NCBI GenBank assembly: GCA_009731375.1 | Contig: BJOX01000172.1 | Coordinates: 824,734-863,798, forward strand | Length of the DNA stretch: 39,065 nucleotides | Origin: Paulinella micropora | Lineage: Eukaryota; Cercozoa; Imbricatea; Euglyphida | Reading direction: 5' to 3' | Shown here: positions 37,432 to 39,065 of the stretch, in pieces | Numbering within the stretch: position 1 is the stretch's first letter | Layout: each line of letters starts with the position of its first letter | The notes under the pieces: generated by a model | Told to the model about the DNA's origin: nothing | Database searches by the model: none | What the model saw: only the letters and a program-made list of their open reading frames with translations | Translations under genes and position numbers: made by a program

Positions 37432-37588
37432 ATGCAATCTATAGCAAATTGCATGAGTACAAGAAGGCAAGGCGAGGATATGTATGTATATATATATATA
37501 TATCATGCTATCTACAGCCGATTGCACGAGTACAAGAAGGCAAGGCCACGATATGTATATATATATGTATATATATATACATATATAT
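37432..37588. repeat. Two copies of a 50-bp unit separated by TA runs
   Basis: Unit ctatctacagccgattgcacgagtacaagaaggcaaggc at about 37435 and 37506. Three more copies lie beyond the mariner element at 38571, 38670 and 38796. Confidence 0.85.
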
Positions 37589-38537
37589 AAGGGGTGTCCA
37601 AAAAGTAAGTGCCGGTTTTTCCATTCTCGCTCTCTCTGGGTAGAAGGCCGAGATAGCTGGTTTGATTCCATGTGCACACACTACGGGCCACGTGTGATAG
37701 TATGTCCTACTTAAACGTGGAGACTCTCGCCCTTGGACTTGATAACGCCACGGAGTCGTTTACGCATAGATTCTATGGTTTTTTTCACAGTGTCCTGCGA
37801 CAAGTTCCTCCATGCTTGTTTGATTCGGCGTTTCAGCTGTGCCTTGTTCTGCGGGGGTTTACGATCGAGGTCGCTGGCCATGATGGCCCATATATTTTAT
37901 GGGGTTGAGGTCTGGGGACTTCGCGGGCCACTGGCCGGTAGGGCCCGATGTGATGTGCTGGGGTACGTTTTGCTCGAGCCACCTGTTGATCATGGCCGCC
38001 TTATGGGCAGAGGCCCCATCGTGCACCTAGTGCATATCATTGTAATCTACAACTCTTAAGCTTTCATTTGAGCCCTAGATCATGAAAATCAGATAAGAAT
38101 TGGCAGAGAACGATGAACTTTACCATGGCGCGTTCGGTATGCAGCCACTTTGGGAGGGTCACTTCTGAGTTTGGAGATCTTCGATTTCTGAGCTGGAAAG
38201 GGCTGGGGGTCTGGGGGTGGGATGTGCCGTGGGACACCCTCAGGGACACCCCGGGATATCCCTCAGAAGGGACGTCCCGGGACATCCCTGTTCGAAAAAC
38301 ATCGAGATTTAGGGACAGCCCCATTTCAGGGACGCCCCAAAAAAATTTTGGGGGACATCCCCTTTTTTTTTCATTTCTTTTTTTCTAAGGAGTTTCAAAG
38401 CCCAGACATATAGGTGTCTCACACTATCACACGTGGCCTGTAGTGAGTGCACATGGACTAAAACCAGCTATCTCGGCCTTCTACCCCGAGAGAGCGAGAA
38501 TGGAAAAACCGGCATTTACTTTTTGGACACCCCTTTT
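37589..38537 (-). mobile_element. Degenerate Tc1/mariner-type transposon with about 110-bp terminal inverted repeats
   Basis: The left end (37589-37700) begins aaggggtgtccaaaaagtaa and the right end (38424-38537) is its reverse complement with few differences, both reaching ccacgtgtgatag. Both ends abut TA-rich sequence, in keeping with the TA target of the family, although the exact TA duplication cannot be fixed inside a TA run. The element is about 950 bp and so shorter than a full 1.3-kb mariner. Only the C-terminal third of a transposase is present, on the minus strand. The inner right part (38041-38420) is unrelated and carries agggacaccc-type repeats. Confidence 0.82.
37711..38040 (-). 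pseudogene. Tc1/mariner transposase fragment (C-terminal DDE region)
   Basis: The minus strand reads VHDGASAHKAAMINRWLEQ, then KSPDLNPIKY, the hallmark D-G-A-x-A-H and S-P-D-L-N-P-I-E/K segments that carry the second and third catalytic acidic positions. A stop codon lies directly before VHDG. The frame breaks after PIKYM: the downstream homologous part (IMASDLDRKPPQNKAQLK) is in another frame, consistent with two missing bases. The end ESLHV and TAA at 37713-37711 are intact. The N-terminal DNA-binding half and first catalytic Asp are absent, so it is inactive. Confidence 0.8.
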
Positions 38538-38564
38538 ATATATATATATATATATATATATAAA

Positions 38565-38709
38565 TATATATCATGCTATCTACAGCCAATTGCACGAGTA
38601 CAAGAAGGCAAGGCGAGGATGTATATATATATATACATGTATATATGTATATATATATACATATCATGCTATGTACAGCCAATTGCATGAGTACAAGAAG
38701 GCAAGGCGA

Positions 38710-38776
<67 letters not shown>

Positions 38777-38840
38777 GTGTGTATATATATATAATGCTAT
38801 GTACAGTCAATTGCACGAGTACAACAAGGCAAGGCGAAGG

Positions 38841-38878
<38 letters not shown>
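38565..38878. repeat. Three further copies of the 50-bp unit with long (TA)n
   Basis: Copies of gctatctacagccaattgcacgagtacaagaaggcaaggcg at about 38571, 38670 and 38796, separated by TA runs up to about 80 bases. They continue the tandem series that the mariner element splits. Confidence 0.85.
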
Positions 38879-38880
<2 letters not shown>

Positions 38881-39065
38881 TCATTTATGTTGGATAGACA
38901 GGTCCAACCGCAAAGTATAAAACAAGCCGTTAAAATGTGTAAAACCACCATTAGACATATAGAAAAAAGTGTCCAACCCTTGTAAAAACCGACGAAGGTT
39001 TTCTAAAAATCAACAAACTAAGCACACTAAGAGAGATTAAGACATATTAAGCACATAGTCCATAT
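38879..39065. other. AT-rich unique sequence, no gene seen
   Basis: Non-repetitive AT-rich tail of the window without a usable reading frame or recognised signal. Confidence 0.4.

Noticed and set aside
35184-37432. Several frames rich in His/Thr/Tyr/Ile or Met/Tyr/Val/Cys across the GTAT and CATA arrays
   Set aside because: Products of tetranucleotide repeats lacking stops. Composition follows the repeat unit, not a protein.
38064-38324. 86-codon minus-strand frame inside the mariner element
   Set aside because: Contains the agggacaccc repeats and shows no transposase similarity. It is treated as filler.
32882-38850. CRISPR-like array of regular repeats and spacers
   Set aside because: The cores are separated by microsatellite filler of variable length, not by unique spacers, no cas-type gene is present and the context is eukaryotic.

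Overview
The window looks like nuclear DNA of a eukaryote, most likely a GC-rich alga or other protist. I cannot name the organism. The reasons are: (i) AATAAA polyadenylation signals close behind several stop codons (441, 5478, 7603, 17430, and 838 on the minus strand); (ii) spliceosomal-type introns, the clearest being a 53-nt GT..AG intron at 17166-17218 with a TACTAAC branch-point-like box; (iii) a degenerate Tc1/mariner element with terminal inverted repeats; (iv) kilobases of GATA/GACA, TATC and CATA microsatellites. The genes are GC-rich, mostly intron-poor and tightly packed. A compact inserted viral block is a possible alternative for part of the genic half, but no capsid, DNA polymerase or packaging gene is visible.

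Layout. 1-5.5 kb: the end of a Cys-rich protein; a tiny minus-strand Cys protein; a seven-membrane-segment protein running into a 605-base gap; two tandem secreted, lectin-like paralogues, the first with an F5/8C-like domain, sharing a 261-bp 3' end. 6-10.7 kb: a minus-strand type II membrane protein with the HLRSGD motif of fucosyltransferase-like enzymes; a candidate two-exon basic gene; a secreted protein with a PKD-like domain, BspA/DUF285 repeats and a long Ser/Thr/Pro stalk. 11-15.4 kb: two minus-strand genes with zinc-binding cysteine patterns, one carrying long minisatellites, plus small exons. 15.5-17.4 kb: a hairpin-forming 44-bp repeat and a multi-exon membrane gene whose C-terminus resembles a SET domain. 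18-22.9 kb: microsatellites, including a GATA/GACA block that switches strand. 22.9-32 kb: an unknown 444-aa protein; a 1746-aa mucin-like type I membrane protein with 31 exact-length copies of a 72-bp unit; a DUF1152-like protein starting 16 bases later; the front of a PD-(D/E)XK-like nuclease truncated by a 290-bp repeat. 32-39 kb: tetranucleotide arrays punctuated by conserved GC-rich cores, then the mariner relic.

How the genes may work together is inference. Several encode surface or secreted glycoproteins (F5/8C/lectin pair, DUF285 protein, mucin-like protein) and one a probable glycan-modifying enzyme, so the region may be a surface-glycoprotein neighbourhood. Frameshifts interrupt at least three genes. 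Many of the 10-N gaps lie between near-identical sequence copies, so part of the damage is probably assembly error rather than gene decay.
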